Below, in pieces: positions 7,809 through 16,860 of a stretch of 64,000 nt of DNA (position 1 is its first letter; each line of letters begins with the position of its first letter). Source of the stretch: Pseudarthrobacter equi. GTDB taxonomy: Bacteria; Actinomycetota; Actinomycetes; Actinomycetales; Micrococcaceae. The position numbers and the translations under genes were made by a program. A model generated the notes under the pieces. The model did no database searches and was not told the origin of the DNA. It was given only the letters and a program-made list of their open reading frames with translations. Location: NCBI RefSeq assembly GCF_900105535.1, contig NZ_LT629779.1:3906001-3970000 (forward strand), read 5' to 3'.

Positions 7809-10118
7809 ATGGCAACTCGTAAGAACCCCTTATTCGACACTGCCACCACCCTCGGAAAGATCCTCATTTTCCTTGGCGTGAGTGCTGTCTGCGGTGTCCT
7901 GGTGGCCGGCCTCCTGGTGCCGGCCGCTGCCGTCTCCGGCAGCGCAGCGAGCGGTTCGATCGAGTTCTTCGACACCCTCCCGGCAGAACTGAAGGTCGAT
8001 CCGCCCAACCAGACCACCAGGATCTTGGCCGCGGACGGCAGCGAGATCGCCAGCGTCTACACGGAAAACCGCACCAAGGTTGCCCTGGACCAGATCTCCC
8101 CGTTCATGAAGGAAGCTGTCATCGCCGTCGAGGACAGCCGTTTCTACGAGCACGGGGGTGTGGACACCACCGGCATCCTGCGTGCCTTGGCTGCCACCGC
8201 CCGCGGCAACAAGCAGGGCGCCTCCACCATCACGCAGCAGTACGTGAACAACGTGCTGAACGCCAACCTCGCCGCCGAAGGCAACGAGGACCAGATTAAG
8301 CTCAACGGCGTCAACAAGGGCGTGGGCGACAAGCTCCGCGAGATGAAGCTGGCCATCGCCCTCGAAAAGGAGTTCAGCAAGGACCAGATCCTTGAGGGCT
8401 ACCTCAACATCGTCTTCTTCAACCGCGACGCGTACGGCATCGAAGCCGCCTCGCGGTACTTCTTCAGCACCACCGCCAAGGATCTGACGCTCCCCCAGGC
8501 AGCGCTCCTGGCCGGCCTGGTGAACAGCCCCTCCGCTTTTGATCCCATCACCAATCCGGAGAGCTCCAAGCAGCGCCGCGACCTGGTGCTGGGCCTGATG
8601 CTGAACCAGGGCAAGATCACCAAGGAAGAACACGACGCCGCAGTGGCCACCCCGGTGGAGCCCAAGGTGACCCAGCCCAAGCAGGGTTGTGCGTACGCGT
8701 CCTCCGCCCCCTACTTCTGTGACTACATCCTGCACCTGCTGGAGAACAACCCGGCCTACGGCGCCGAACGAGAAGAACGCCAGCGCCTGATCTACGGCGG
8801 CGGCCTGACCATCACCACCACGCTTGACCCGAAGGCCCAGGCTGTTGCCCAGGACCAGGTCAACGCTTCCGCAGGTGCCAACCCCGACAAGTGGGGCGCC
8901 GCCCTGGTGTCCGTCCAGCCGAACTCGGGCAAGATCATTTCGATGGCCCAGAACACCACCTTCCTGCCGAACCAGGGGTTCGATTCGCAGCTGAACTTCA
9001 ACGTGGACCAGATGGACAAGGACGGCAACGACCTCAACGGCATCGGTGGTTTCCAGCCCGGTTCCACCATGAAGCCGTTCACGTTCGCGGAGTGGCTCAA
9101 TGAGGGCAAGTCCATGAACACCGTGGTCAACGCCGCCCAGCGGGTGTACCCGTTGAGCTTCCCGTGGCGGAACACCTGCGGCAAGGTAACCGGCGGCTAC
9201 AGCACCGCGCAGAAGAACGCGGGCCTCGGCACCGCCGACGACCTGCAGAACGCCGAGCCGCAGTGGTACAGGAACCTCTCCGTCCTGGAAGGCCTCTACA
9301 ACTCCATCAACACGGTCACGTTCGCTTCGGCAGCCCAGCTGGACTTCTGCGGCATCCAGAAGGTGGTTGACGCTGTAGGACTCCACAGCGGCCTGCCCTC
9401 GGCAGACGGCTCGGATCCCAACCCGAAGATCGACATGAACCTGCTGGGCAACCTGCTGGGTTCCACCCAGACGTCGCCGCTGACCATGGCCAGCGCGTTC
9501 GCCACGTTCGCCAACGACGGCAAGTACTGCGAGGCCATCGCCATCACGTCCGTCACTGACGCTACCGGCAAGCAGCTGCCTGCGCAGTCCACCAACTGCC
9601 GGGACGCCATCAAGCCCGAGGTTGCCCGCGGCGTGAACTACGCACTTCAGGAAGTCCTGAACCGCGGCTCCGGTTCGCTGATCCAGCCCCGGATCTCCAC
9701 CCGCACCAGCTTCCCCATCGGCGCCAAGACGGGTACGTCCAACAACAACGGCTCCACCTGGGTTGTTGGCCACACCAGCGGCCTTGCCACCGCCACCTGG
9801 TTCGGTGACGCTTTGGGCGCCCAGGGCCGCCCGGGCCAGAACATCACCGTCAACGGCAAGTTCTACCAGGGCATTGACGGGTACATGATTGCCGGGCCGA
9901 TGTTCTCGAACTACATGTCCCAGATTGCCCCGGGCTACGGTACCGACCCGTTCCCGGCACCGCCGAGCAACCTGGTGAACGGCACCACCCGGAGCACCAC
10001 TCCGGCCACCACTGCTCCACAGGCCACGCAGGCACCGTCCGCCCCGGCAGCAAGCCAGCCAGCCCCCCAGCCGAGCAACAACGGCAACGGGAATGGCAAC
10101 GGCAGCGGGAAAGACTAG
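7809..10118 (+). CDS. Class A penicillin-binding protein (transglycosylase/transpeptidase)
   Basis: A bifunctional peptidoglycan synthase, 769 aa, anchored by one membrane segment near residues 18-42. The GT51 glycosyltransferase domain shows catalytic E108 in EDSRFYEHGG and the GASTITQQ motif. The transpeptidase domain shows S419-T-M-K422 (nucleophile S419), S499-I-N501 and K640-T-G-T643, all intact. The tail after about residue 715 is rich in Pro, Ala, Thr and Ser and ends in an Asn-Gly repeat, typical of extracytoplasmic linkers. The start at 7809 gives a short cytoplasmic tail (MATRKNPLF). The phosphoesterase follows 6 bp later and is likely co-transcribed. Confidence 0.96.
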   Translation: MATRKNPLFDTATTLGKILIFLGVSAVCGVLVAGLLVPAAAVSGSAASGSIEFFDTLPAELKVDPPNQTTRILAADGSEIASVYTENRTKVALDQISPFMKEAVIAVEDSRFYEHGGVDTTGILRALAATARGNKQGASTITQQYVNNVLNANLAAEGNEDQIKLNGVNKGVGDKLREMKLAIALEKEFSKDQILEGYLNIVFFNRDAYGIEAASRYFFSTTAKDLTLPQAALLAGLVNSPSAFDPITNPESSKQRRDLVLGLMLNQGKITKEEHDAAVATPVEPKVTQPKQGCAYASSAPYFCDYILHLLENNPAYGAEREERQRLIYGGGLTITTTLDPKAQAVAQDQVNASAGANPDKWGAALVSVQPNSGKIISMAQNTTFLPNQGFDSQLNFNVDQMDKDGNDLNGIGGFQPGSTMKPFTFAEWLNEGKSMNTVVNAAQRVYPLSFPWRNTCGKVTGGYSTAQKNAGLGTADDLQNAEPQWYRNLSVLEGLYNSINTVTFASAAQLDFCGIQKVVDAVGLHSGLPSADGSDPNPKIDMNLLGNLLGSTQTSPLTMASAFATFANDGKYCEAIAITSVTDATGKQLPAQSTNCRDAIKPEVARGVNYALQEVLNRGSGSLIQPRISTRTSFPIGAKTGTSNNNGSTWVVGHTSGLATATWFGDALGAQGRPGQNITVNGKFYQGIDGYMIAGPMFSNYMSQIAPGYGTDPFPAPPSNLVNGTTRSTTPATTAPQATQAPSAPAASQPAPQPSNNGNGNGNGSGKD

Positions 10119-10124
10119 CCGGCC

Positions 10125-11069
10125 ATGACCATGGACACGTTGGTAAGCCGCGCCCGGACTATCGGGCGCGGCTTTGCCGTAACCGCAGGAGCAGGGACAG
10201 CGGCCGGGCTGGCCGCCTTCGGGTACGGCCTGTGGGAGAAGAACCAGTTCGGCCTGCGTGAAGAGACGCTGCCCATCCTTCCCCCCGGCAGGGATCCGTT
10301 CCGCATCCTGCACCTCAGCGACATCCACTTTGTTCCGGGCCAGGACAAGAAGGCTGCCTGGCTCCAGCAGCTGGCCACCCTCCGTCCGGACCTGGTGGTG
10401 AACACCGGAGACAACCTCAGCCACATCAAGGCCGTGGATCCGCTCCTGGCTGCCCTCAAGCCGCTGATGGAGTTCCCGGGCGTCTTCGTCCCGGGTTCGA
10501 ACGACTACTTCGCCCCCACCTTCAAGAACCCCGCTTCCTACCTGATGGGTCCGTCCAAAGCCAAGCCCAAGCCGGTGGCCCTGGACTGGCCGCGGCTGCG
10601 GTCCGGCTTCGGAATGGGCGGCTGGGTGGACCTGACCAACCGGAACCAGTCGCTGGTCCTGAACGGCATGCGCTTCGACTTCTCCGGCGTGGATGATCCC
10701 CACCTGAACCGGGAGCGCTACGCAGGCTGGCCCCGCGGAACCCGGAACCAGGACGCCAAGGACCACCTCCGGGTGGCCGTCATCCACGCGCCCTACCAGC
10801 GGGTGCTGGACCACTTCACGGACGAGGGTGCGGACCTGCTGTTGGCCGGCCACACCCACGGCGGGCAGCTTTGCATCCCCGGCTACGGTGCGCTCGTCTC
10901 CAATTGCGACCTCCCCACCTGGCGCGCCAAGGGCCTGAACGATTGGCAGAGCAACGGACGTACGACGCCGGTCAACGTCTCCGGCGGCATCGGCACTTCG
11001 CGCTTTGCTCCAGTCAGGATCGCTTGCCGCCCCGAGGCCGTCCTGCTGACCCTCACCTCCCCTTCCTGA
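10125..11069 (+). CDS. Metallophosphoesterase (YkuE/YaeI-like)
   Basis: A 314-aa calcineurin-fold phosphoesterase. The binuclear metal motifs are in order: LHLSDIH (D-x-H), NTGDN (GD), GSND (the GNHD position, with Ser replacing Asn-His order) and GHTHGGQ. An N-terminal hydrophobic stretch (about residues 14-30, AVTAGAGTAAGLAAFG) suggests a membrane anchor or signal. Relatives act on undecaprenyl- or lipid-linked phosphates or UDP-sugars; the substrate here is unknown. Two in-frame ATGs (10125 and 10131) are possible. The position directly after the penicillin-binding protein suggests an envelope role. Confidence 0.9.
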   Translation: MTMDTLVSRARTIGRGFAVTAGAGTAAGLAAFGYGLWEKNQFGLREETLPILPPGRDPFRILHLSDIHFVPGQDKKAAWLQQLATLRPDLVVNTGDNLSHIKAVDPLLAALKPLMEFPGVFVPGSNDYFAPTFKNPASYLMGPSKAKPKPVALDWPRLRSGFGMGGWVDLTNRNQSLVLNGMRFDFSGVDDPHLNRERYAGWPRGTRNQDAKDHLRVAVIHAPYQRVLDHFTDEGADLLLAGHTHGGQLCIPGYGALVSNCDLPTWRAKGLNDWQSNGRTTPVNVSGGIGTSRFAPVRIACRPEAVLLTLTSPS

Positions 11070-11074
11070 CCACC

Positions 11075-11134
11075 GTTGCCCATCAGATCGGGCACCCAAA
11101 ACTGGGTTTTGGATGCCCGATCTGATAGGGCAAC
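11075..11134 (+). terminator. Long inverted repeat after the phosphoesterase gene
   Basis: Arms of about 28 bp (GTTGCCC-ATCAGATCGGGCA-CCAAAAC and its near-complement) form one long hairpin with single-base bulges. It lies 5 bases after the stop. No T run follows, so it may be a transcript-stabilising hairpin or a repeat element rather than a simple terminator. The inverted repeat at 51499 shares the core GTTTTGGATnCCC. Confidence 0.6.
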
Positions 11135-11214
11135 GGGCATTACGGAATGCAATAAGTCAGCAAGCTGGCTGATGTGCTCTGGATCCTGTGAATCGTCTCA
11201 CGTGATGGCATAGG

Positions 11215-11235
11215 GTAGTTGCTACGGGAAACTAC
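11215..11235. promoter_or_regulatory. Candidate operator before the ABC exporter pair
   Basis: GTAGTT at 11215-11220 and AACTAC at 11230-11235 form a 6-bp inverted repeat with a 9-base spacer, 28 bp before the ATG of the first exporter gene. Size and position suit a MarR- or TetR-type operator, but no regulator gene is adjacent. This is a pattern observation only. Confidence 0.35.
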
Positions 11236-11262
11236 ATTCGTTTTAGAGCTTTAGAAGCGGGC

Positions 11263-13071
11263 ATGGCGAAGCAAACTCCATTTTTCAGGTCAATAAGCCG
11301 TCTCTACCCCCATGTCCGGCCCATCATCCCCCGGCTGCTGCTCGGGCTCCTCTGCGCATTGATGGCAAGTATCGTGGCCCTCACCATCCCGCAGGTCCTG
11401 CGGGTGCTGGTCAACGAATCACTGAAGCCCGGCGGCGCATCCGATGCTGTGTGGATCTCGGCCGGCGTCATCCTGGTCCTCGGTGTGGCAGAAGCGGGCC
11501 TGGTGGCGTTGCGCCGCCAGTTCGTCATCAACCCGGCCACCACCGTCGAAACCCGGATGCGGGTGTCCCTCTACGACCACCTGCAGGACCTGACCGTATC
11601 GTTCCACGACCGGTGGGGTTCCGGGCAGCTGCTGTCCCGCGCAATGACGGACCTGAACTTCCTCCGCCGCTGGATGGCTTTCGGCGCCATCATGCTGGTG
11701 GTCACCACACTGACGGTCATCATCGGCATCGTGGCCATGTTCGCCATGAGCTGGCAGCTGGCCCTGATCTTCCTGGCCGCCGCCGTTCCCATCACCATCA
11801 ACAGCTTCCGGTTCCGCACCCGGTTCAGCAAAGTTGCACGGCGCAGCCAGGACCAGGCCGGCGACCTTGCCACCACCGTGGAGGAGTCCGTTCACGGCAT
11901 CCGCGTCCTGAAGGCTTTCGGGCGCAGCCGGGAGGCTCTGGAGAACTTCAACGAGCAGGCGGAGGAACTCCGCCAGACAGAGATCGAAAAGGCCCGCCAC
12001 CAGGCGACCTTCACCATGGTGGTCACCCTGCTCCCCGAGCTCGCCCTGGGCGCCGGACTGGTGGTAGGCGTCATGCTCTGCGCCAGCGGCCAGCTCAGCA
12101 TCGGTTCGCTGGTTGCCTTCTTCGCCACGGCAGCCGTCATCGCCTCTCCCGTGGAGTTCTCCGGAATGCTGCTGGCCATGGCGCTCACCGCTAAGACCGC
12201 CATCGACCGCCACTACGAGGTGATGGACACGCAGAACACCATCACCAGCCCGCCCCAGCCCCGCACACCCGCCACGCTGGCGGGAACGCTGCGCTTCAAC
12301 AACGCCTCCTTCGCGTTCGAGGACGCGCCGGACAAACCCATCCTGAAGAACATCAACCTCGAGGTCCGCCCCGGGGAAACCATGGCTCTGGTGGGCATCA
12401 CCGGCAGCGGCAAGAGCGCCCTGATCCAACTGGTCCCCCGCCTGTACGACGTCAGCGACGGTTCCATCACCATCGACGGCGTGGACCTGAAGGAGTTCGA
12501 CGTCGGAGAGCTGCGGCGGCTAGTGGGCGTCGCCTTCGAGGACACCACGCTCTTCTCCAATTCGGTCCGGGACAACGTCCTCCTGGGTGCCCGGGAACGG
12601 ACGGACGACGTCCTGGAGGAGGCCTTGGACGTTGCCCAGGCCCACTTCGCGCACTCCCTGCCCGAGGGCGTGGACACCCTCATCGGCGAGGAAGGGCTCA
12701 GCCTCTCCGGCGGCCAGCGCCAGCGGATCGCGCTGGCGCGTGCCATCGCCGCCCGGCCCCGCGTCCTGGTGCTCGATGACCCGCTCTCCGCGCTGGACGT
12801 GCACACCGAGGAACTCGTGGAGGCACGCCTCCGGGAGGTCCTGAAGGACACCACCACACTGATCGTGGCGCACCGCCCCTCCACCGTGGCGCTGGCGGAC
12901 CGGGTGGCCCTGCTGGAGGACGGCCGGATCGCCGCCGTTGGAACACACACCGAGCTGCTGGCAAGCAACGCCCACTACCGCTACGTCATCGCCAGCCTGG
13001 ACCAGGAGCCGCGGGACCTGGACTCCGAACTGTCGGAGCTCGAGGACCAGGCCGAGGAAGTGACCCGATGA
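11263..13071 (+). CDS. ABC exporter half-transporter A (degenerate catalytic site)
   Basis: A 602-aa half-transporter: six membrane segments (about residues 20-320), then an ATPase domain. Walker A is GITGSGKS with K384, the signature LSGGQRQR is perfect, but Walker B reads [12 protein letters not shown] with D505 followed by D506 where the catalytic glutamate should be. A degenerate Walker B in one partner is typical of heterodimeric multidrug exporters (TM287/288, BmrCD). Its stop overlaps the ATG of the partner (ATGA, 13068-13071), so the two are made together. Substrate unknown; drugs or lipids are usual. Confidence 0.93.
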   Translation: MAKQTPFFRSISRLYPHVRPIIPRLLLGLLCALMASIVALTIPQVLRVLVNESLKPGGASDAVWISAGVILVLGVAEAGLVALRRQFVINPATTVETRMRVSLYDHLQDLTVSFHDRWGSGQLLSRAMTDLNFLRRWMAFGAIMLVVTTLTVIIGIVAMFAMSWQLALIFLAAAVPITINSFRFRTRFSKVARRSQDQAGDLATTVEESVHGIRVLKAFGRSREALENFNEQAEELRQTEIEKARHQATFTMVVTLLPELALGAGLVVGVMLCASGQLSIGSLVAFFATAAVIASPVEFSGMLLAMALTAKTAIDRHYEVMDTQNTITSPPQPRTPATLAGTLRFNNASFAFEDAPDKPILKNINLEVRPGETMALVGITGSGKSALIQLVPRLYDVSDGSITIDGVDLKEFDVGELRRLVGVAFEDTTLFSNSVRDNVLLGARERTDDVLEEALDVAQAHFAHSLPEGVDTLIGEEGLSLSGGQRQRIALARAIAARPRVLVLDDPLSALDVHTEELVEARLREVLKDTTTLIVAHRPSTVALADRVALLEDGRIAAVGTHTELLASNAHYRYVIASLDQEPRDLDSELSELEDQAEEVTR

Positions 13072-14894
13072 GCACAGCAACGTTCGGTACCGCCAACGAA
13101 GACAACGCCCACCTCAGCAAGAGCGACAGCCGCGCAGTACGGCGCCGCTCACTGGCCCTGCTGCGCTCGCTCATACGCCCGGTCCGGGTACGGTTCTGGC
13201 TGACCATCGCCATGGTGGTCCTCTCCCAGGCCGCCCGCGTGGCAGGCCCGGCGCTGATCGCCTTCGGCATCGACCGCGCACTGCCCGCCCTGCAGGCCGG
13301 AGACAACCTGCCCTTGGTGTTCACCGGCGTCGCGTACCTGCTGGCAGCGGTGGCGACGGCGGGACTCACCGCCCTGTACGTCACCTCCACTGCGCGGCTC
13401 AGCCAGGCAATGCTGCTGGACCTGCGGGTGCGCGTTTTCCGGCACACCCAGCGGCTCAGCCTCGAGTTCCACGAGAAGTACACCTCCGGCAGGATCATCG
13501 CCCGGCAGACCTCAGACCTCGAGGCCCTTCGCGAACTCCTGGATTCGGGCGTCAGCTCGCTGGCCTCCGGGCTGCTGTTCATGGTGTTCACCGCAGTGAC
13601 CGTCTTCGCCCTGGACTGGCGCAGCGGCCTGCTGGTCCTTGCAGCCGGGGTGCCGATGTTCTTCCTGGCCCGCTGGTACCAGAAGCACTCGCAGATCGCC
13701 TTCCGGGAATCCCGGGTGGTGTCCGCGCGGCTGATCGTGCATTTCGTGGAGACCATGACCGGCATCCGCGCCGTCAAGGCCTTCCGTAAGGAACGCGAGA
13801 ACGCGGAGACCTACGGGCAGCTGGCCGAGGACTACCGCAAGGTGACGGTCCGTTCCATCAACCTCAACGGCATCTTCCAGCCGGGCCTGGTGCTGATCGG
13901 CAACGTATGCGTGGCGGTGGTGCTGCTGTTCGGCGGATTCCGGGTCCTCTCCGGGGACCTCGCCGTCGGCGTCCTGCTGGCCCTGATCCTTTCCACCAAG
14001 CGCTTCTTCCAGCCCGTGGACCAGATGGCAATGTTCTACAACTCGTTCCAAAGCGCCCAGGCGGCCCTCGAAAAAGTCTCCGGCCTGCTGGAGGAGGTCC
14101 CCACCGTGCGGCCGCCGAAGAATCCGGTGGCCCTGGAAAACGCCCGCGGCGGGATCGACTTCAACGGCGTGGAGTTCCGCTACGGCTCCGGCCCGCTGGT
14201 GGTTCCCCGGCTGGACCTGCACATCCCCGCCGGGCAAACCGTGGCCCTGGTGGGCCAGACCGGCGCCGGAAAGTCCACGCTGGCCAAGCTGATCGCCCGC
14301 TTCTACGACGTCACGTCAGGGACCCTGACCCTGGACGGGGTGGACCTGCGGGACCTCAGCAGCACGGACCTGCGCCGCAACATCGTCATGGTCACCCAGG
14401 AGGCCTTCCTGTTCAGCGGCTCGGTGGCGGACAACATCGCCCTGGGCCGTCCCGAGGCGTCGAGGGACGAAATCGAGGACGCCGCCAAGGCCGTGGGTGC
14501 CCACAACTTCATCCTGCAGCTGCCGGAAGGCTACGACACGGACGTCAACAAGCGCGGCGGCCGGGTCTCCTCGGGCCAGCGGCAACTCATCAGTTTCGCC
14601 CGGGCGTTTCTGGCCCGGCCTGCGGTGCTGATCCTGGACGAAGCCACCTCGTCCCTGGACATCCCGTCCGAGCGGCTGGTGCAGAGCGGGCTGGCACGGC
14701 TCCTGGCAGGCAGCGATTCCGCCGGCAGGACAGCGCTGATCATCGCCCACCGGCTGTCCACCGTGGAAACCGCGGACCGGGTGCTGGTGGTCCATGACGG
14801 CCGCATCGTCGAGGACGGCAGCCCGGCGGATCTGATCGGCGGCGGCGGACGTTTTGCGGACCTGCATGGGGCGTGGAAGGACTCACTGGTCTGA
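13068..14894 (+). CDS. ABC exporter half-transporter B (canonical Walker B)
   Basis: A 608-aa partner of the preceding protein with the same layout: a polar N-terminal tail, six membrane segments, then the ATPase domain. Walker A has K402, and Walker B is [11 protein letters not shown] with the catalytic E525 present. The signature is altered to S501-S-G-Q504 instead of LSGGQ. In the dimer, this weak signature faces the degenerate Walker A/B of partner A, giving one inactive and one active ATP site, as known for asymmetric exporters. The start overlaps partner A's stop. Confidence 0.93.
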   Translation: MSTATFGTANEDNAHLSKSDSRAVRRRSLALLRSLIRPVRVRFWLTIAMVVLSQAARVAGPALIAFGIDRALPALQAGDNLPLVFTGVAYLLAAVATAGLTALYVTSTARLSQAMLLDLRVRVFRHTQRLSLEFHEKYTSGRIIARQTSDLEALRELLDSGVSSLASGLLFMVFTAVTVFALDWRSGLLVLAAGVPMFFLARWYQKHSQIAFRESRVVSARLIVHFVETMTGIRAVKAFRKERENAETYGQLAEDYRKVTVRSINLNGIFQPGLVLIGNVCVAVVLLFGGFRVLSGDLAVGVLLALILSTKRFFQPVDQMAMFYNSFQSAQAALEKVSGLLEEVPTVRPPKNPVALENARGGIDFNGVEFRYGSGPLVVPRLDLHIPAGQTVALVGQTGAGKSTLAKLIARFYDVTSGTLTLDGVDLRDLSSTDLRRNIVMVTQEAFLFSGSVADNIALGRPEASRDEIEDAAKAVGAHNFILQLPEGYDTDVNKRGGRVSSGQRQLISFARAFLARPAVLILDEATSSLDIPSERLVQSGLARLLAGSDSAGRTALIIAHRLSTVETADRVLVVHDGRIVEDGSPADLIGGGGRFADLHGAWKDSLV

Positions 14895-14963
14895 AGTCGC
14901 CCACGATTTCGCATCGGGACCCAGCATCGGCTATTCTTGTAAAGTTGCTTTTGGGCAACGGAT

Positions 14964-15040
<77 letters not shown>

Positions 15041-15045
15041 CACTG

Positions 15046-15075
15046 AAAGAGGGTCTCCTTGCGGAGGCCCTCTTT
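15046..15075 (+). terminator. Intrinsic terminator of tRNA-Pro
   Basis: Stem arms AAAGAGGGTCTCC (15046-15058) and GGAGGCCCTCTTT (15063-15075) with one mismatch close a TTGC loop, ending in a short T run 6 bases after the CCA end. Confidence 0.85.
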
Positions 15076-15142
15076 TGCTTTACCTGCCACGTTGCTTAGC
15101 GGCGAAGACGCACGAAGCCCGGGCAGGGCCGGGTTAAAGGAA

Positions 15143-15171
15143 ACAGCCCCGGAGCAATGCTCCGGGGCTGT
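15143..15171 (-). terminator. Intrinsic terminator of the small secreted protein gene
   Basis: A perfect 14-bp stem (ACAGCCCCGGAGCA / TGCTCCGGGGCTGT) with almost no loop. On the minus strand the stem is followed by TTTCCTTT. It lies 27 bases beyond the stop codon at 15198. Confidence 0.8.
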
Positions 15172-15197
15172 CCTCGCCTCCTTGGTTGAGGAAGCTG

Positions 15198-15422
15198 TTA
15201 CATCGGGTCCGGCCAGTTGCCAACGTACGTGGTGTACGTGGTACCGGAGGTGTCCTTCTTGGTGTCCTTGACCTTCTTGGACATCGGGTCCGGCCAGTTG
15301 CCAACGGCTACCGAAGTACCGGTGGAATCAGCAATGGAACCGGCGGACAGTACGGCCGGAGCCGCAGCAGAAAAAGCAAGGGCACCGGCCAGCGCAGCCG
15401 CTGTTGCGATCTTCTTCAACAT
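15198..15422 (-). CDS. Small secreted protein with duplicated VGNWPDPM motif (candidate signalling peptide precursor)
   Basis: A 74-aa protein I do not recognise. Residues 1-25 form a clear Sec signal peptide (MLKKI, hydrophobic core, A-A-P-A before the likely cleavage). The mature part of about 45 residues contains VGNWPDPM at 40-47 and again as the last eight residues, 67-74, joined by a Lys/Asp/Thr/Tyr-rich linker. The ATG at 15422 is preceded by GAGGAACC. The gene is divergent from an XRE-TPR regulator and has its own terminator. A short exported precursor with repeated C-terminal motif beside an HTH-TPR regulator resembles RNPP-type pheromone/receptor pairs; that function is inference. 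Alternatives are a small envelope or antimicrobial peptide. Confidence 0.8.
   Translation of the reverse strand: MLKKIATAAALAGALAFSAAAPAVLSAGSIADSTGTSVAVGNWPDPMSKKVKDTKKDTSGTTYTTYVGNWPDPM
15200..15306. repeat. Two identical 26-bp copies encoding the VGNWPDPM motif
   Basis: Bases 15200-15225 and 15281-15306 are identical (begins ACATCGGGTCCGGCCAGTTG), 81 bp apart, that is exactly 27 codons. Identity extends through all synonymous positions of the motif, which suggests recent duplication, gene conversion or selection at the DNA/RNA level. Confidence 0.9.
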
Positions 15423-15475
15423 AAATAGGTTCCTCAATACGAGTCGGATTCGTTACAAAGCCAGCACTGTCCTTG

Positions 15476-15529
15476 TTGACATACATTGTAAAATGTTTTC
15501 CACAGGGACTGTCAAGCATTTGGTGGAAA
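15476..15529. promoter_or_regulatory. Divergent promoter/operator region of the peptide and XRE-TPR genes
   Basis: The 133-bp gap contains TTGACA at 15476-15481 (a candidate -35 for the regulator), the inverted repeat ACATT-GTAA-AATGT at 15483-15496, and a second inverted repeat TTTCCAC (15497-15503) / GTGGAAA (15523-15529). Both are possible binding sites of the XRE protein. No well-spaced -10 hexamer is obvious, so the promoter assignment is tentative. Confidence 0.45.
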
Positions 15530-15555
15530 GACTGTCCGGAAGAGGAGGAAACGCC

Positions 15556-16821
15556 GTGGGCAACGGATTCGGGGAGAAGCTCCGCGCGGAGCGTCTCGAA
15601 CGGGGGTTGACGCAGGCTGAACTGGGCAAGGACCTGTATTCACCCAGCTACATCTCACTGCTCGAAACCGGCCGGAGGGAACCCACGGCCGAAGTGATCG
15701 AGGAGCTGGCACGCAGGCTGGAGCTGGCACCCAAGGCACTGGAAGCCTGGAGCCAGCCCATCTCGGTAAGCGACGCCGAATACGTCCTGGCCGGCCTGTA
15801 CGCCCGGCAGGCCTGGGACCTGCGGGATTACCCGCTCGCCGCCAGCCACGCCGCCACGGCCGCGCAGATCGCGCTGGACGGCAGGAACACCAGCGCCTGG
15901 TGGAACATGACTTACATGCAGGCCGAATGCCTGATCAAGCAGGGCAACTGGCAGGAATGCCAGCGCATCATGCAGCACCTCCTGGAACACCCCATGGCCA
16001 CCGAATCGGCCGGGCTCGCTGTCCGCGCCCGCCAGATGCTCGCCGGCATCTGCCAGGGCCAGGGCCAGCTCGGCGCCGCGGTGGACCACGCCCTGGAGGC
16101 CGTCAAACTCTGCGCGCAGCTGCCCAAGGGTTCCACCCTCATCATCGGCGCACACCGGGCCCTGATCGGCGCCCTGGCCGAAAGCGGCCGCCTGGATGAG
16201 GCCTGGAAGTACTGCCAGGACATGAACGACCATGTGGACGAACACTCCATGTCGCAGCTGGCCGGTGAGGTCGCCTGGGTGATCGGCAACGTGGCCTTCA
16301 TGCGCCACGACTACCAGGAGGGCATCAAGCACCACGAGCGCGCGGCACGCCTGCTCTCCCCCGCCAACGACATCGAACTGTGGGCACGGTTCAACAAGGC
16401 CTCCGCCGCGGTACGGCTCTCCTCGGGGATCGTGGAACCGGAAACCCTGTCATCCATCGAGCGGGCCGAGCTGGCCCTGTCCATCGTGGGCGGCAACAAG
16501 TCGGATCAGCTTGAGGTAGCCTTCATCCGCGCCCGGTGGCTGTACCTGACCGGGGACATTGTGGCCGCCGTCGAAAAGCTCCGCGAAATCCATGCCGAGC
16601 GGGCCTCACTGGCCAAACACACGGCAGGCGAGGTTTCGCTGCTGCTGGGCAAGTCCCTCAAGGCCGCCGGTGAGTCGGAAGAGGCGCTGATCCACCTCCA
16701 GGAAGCGCAGAAGGCCTTCAGTGCAGCAGGTGCGGCGGACCGCGTCCAGCAGGCACTGGACGCGGTCCTGGAGATCAAGCTGGCCCAACGGCGCGCCGCC
16801 AACGCTGCGAAGGCCAGCTAG
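15556..16821 (+). CDS. XRE-family regulator with TPR domain
   Basis: A 421-aa protein. Residues about 4-62 form a Cro/CI-type helix-turn-helix (LRAERLERGLTQAELGKDLY, then SPSYISLLETGRREP). The remaining 350 residues are helical and repeat-like (AGLYARQAWDL, AALDG, LIKQGNWQEC, VARQMLA-type helices), consistent with tetratricopeptide repeats, a peptide-binding scaffold in RNPP regulators. I chose the GTG at 15556 because AGAGGAGGAA ends 5 bases before it; the open frame back to 15217 overlaps the divergent peptide gene. It may sense the product of the neighbouring gene. Direct targets are unknown. Confidence 0.88.
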   Translation: MGNGFGEKLRAERLERGLTQAELGKDLYSPSYISLLETGRREPTAEVIEELARRLELAPKALEAWSQPISVSDAEYVLAGLYARQAWDLRDYPLAASHAATAAQIALDGRNTSAWWNMTYMQAECLIKQGNWQECQRIMQHLLEHPMATESAGLAVRARQMLAGICQGQGQLGAAVDHALEAVKLCAQLPKGSTLIIGAHRALIGALAESGRLDEAWKYCQDMNDHVDEHSMSQLAGEVAWVIGNVAFMRHDYQEGIKHHERAARLLSPANDIELWARFNKASAAVRLSSGIVEPETLSSIERAELALSIVGGNKSDQLEVAFIRARWLYLTGDIVAAVEKLREIHAERASLAKHTAGEVSLLLGKSLKAAGESEEALIHLQEAQKAFSAAGAADRVQQALDAVLEIKLAQRRAANAAKAS

Positions 16822-16860
16822 CGCAGCAGCACCAAGCCGGAGCGGGCAGCCGGGGCCCGG

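Noticed and set aside
7830..11099. A 1089-codon open frame on the minus strand
   Set aside because: It lies exactly opposite the penicillin-binding protein and phosphoesterase genes, has no domain, and reflects high-GC codon bias (few stop codons on the opposite strand).
15217..15555. An N-terminal extension of the XRE-TPR protein back to 15217
   Set aside because: The extension is antisense to the secreted peptide gene, while the GTG at 15556 has an excellent ribosome site directly before the helix-turn-helix.
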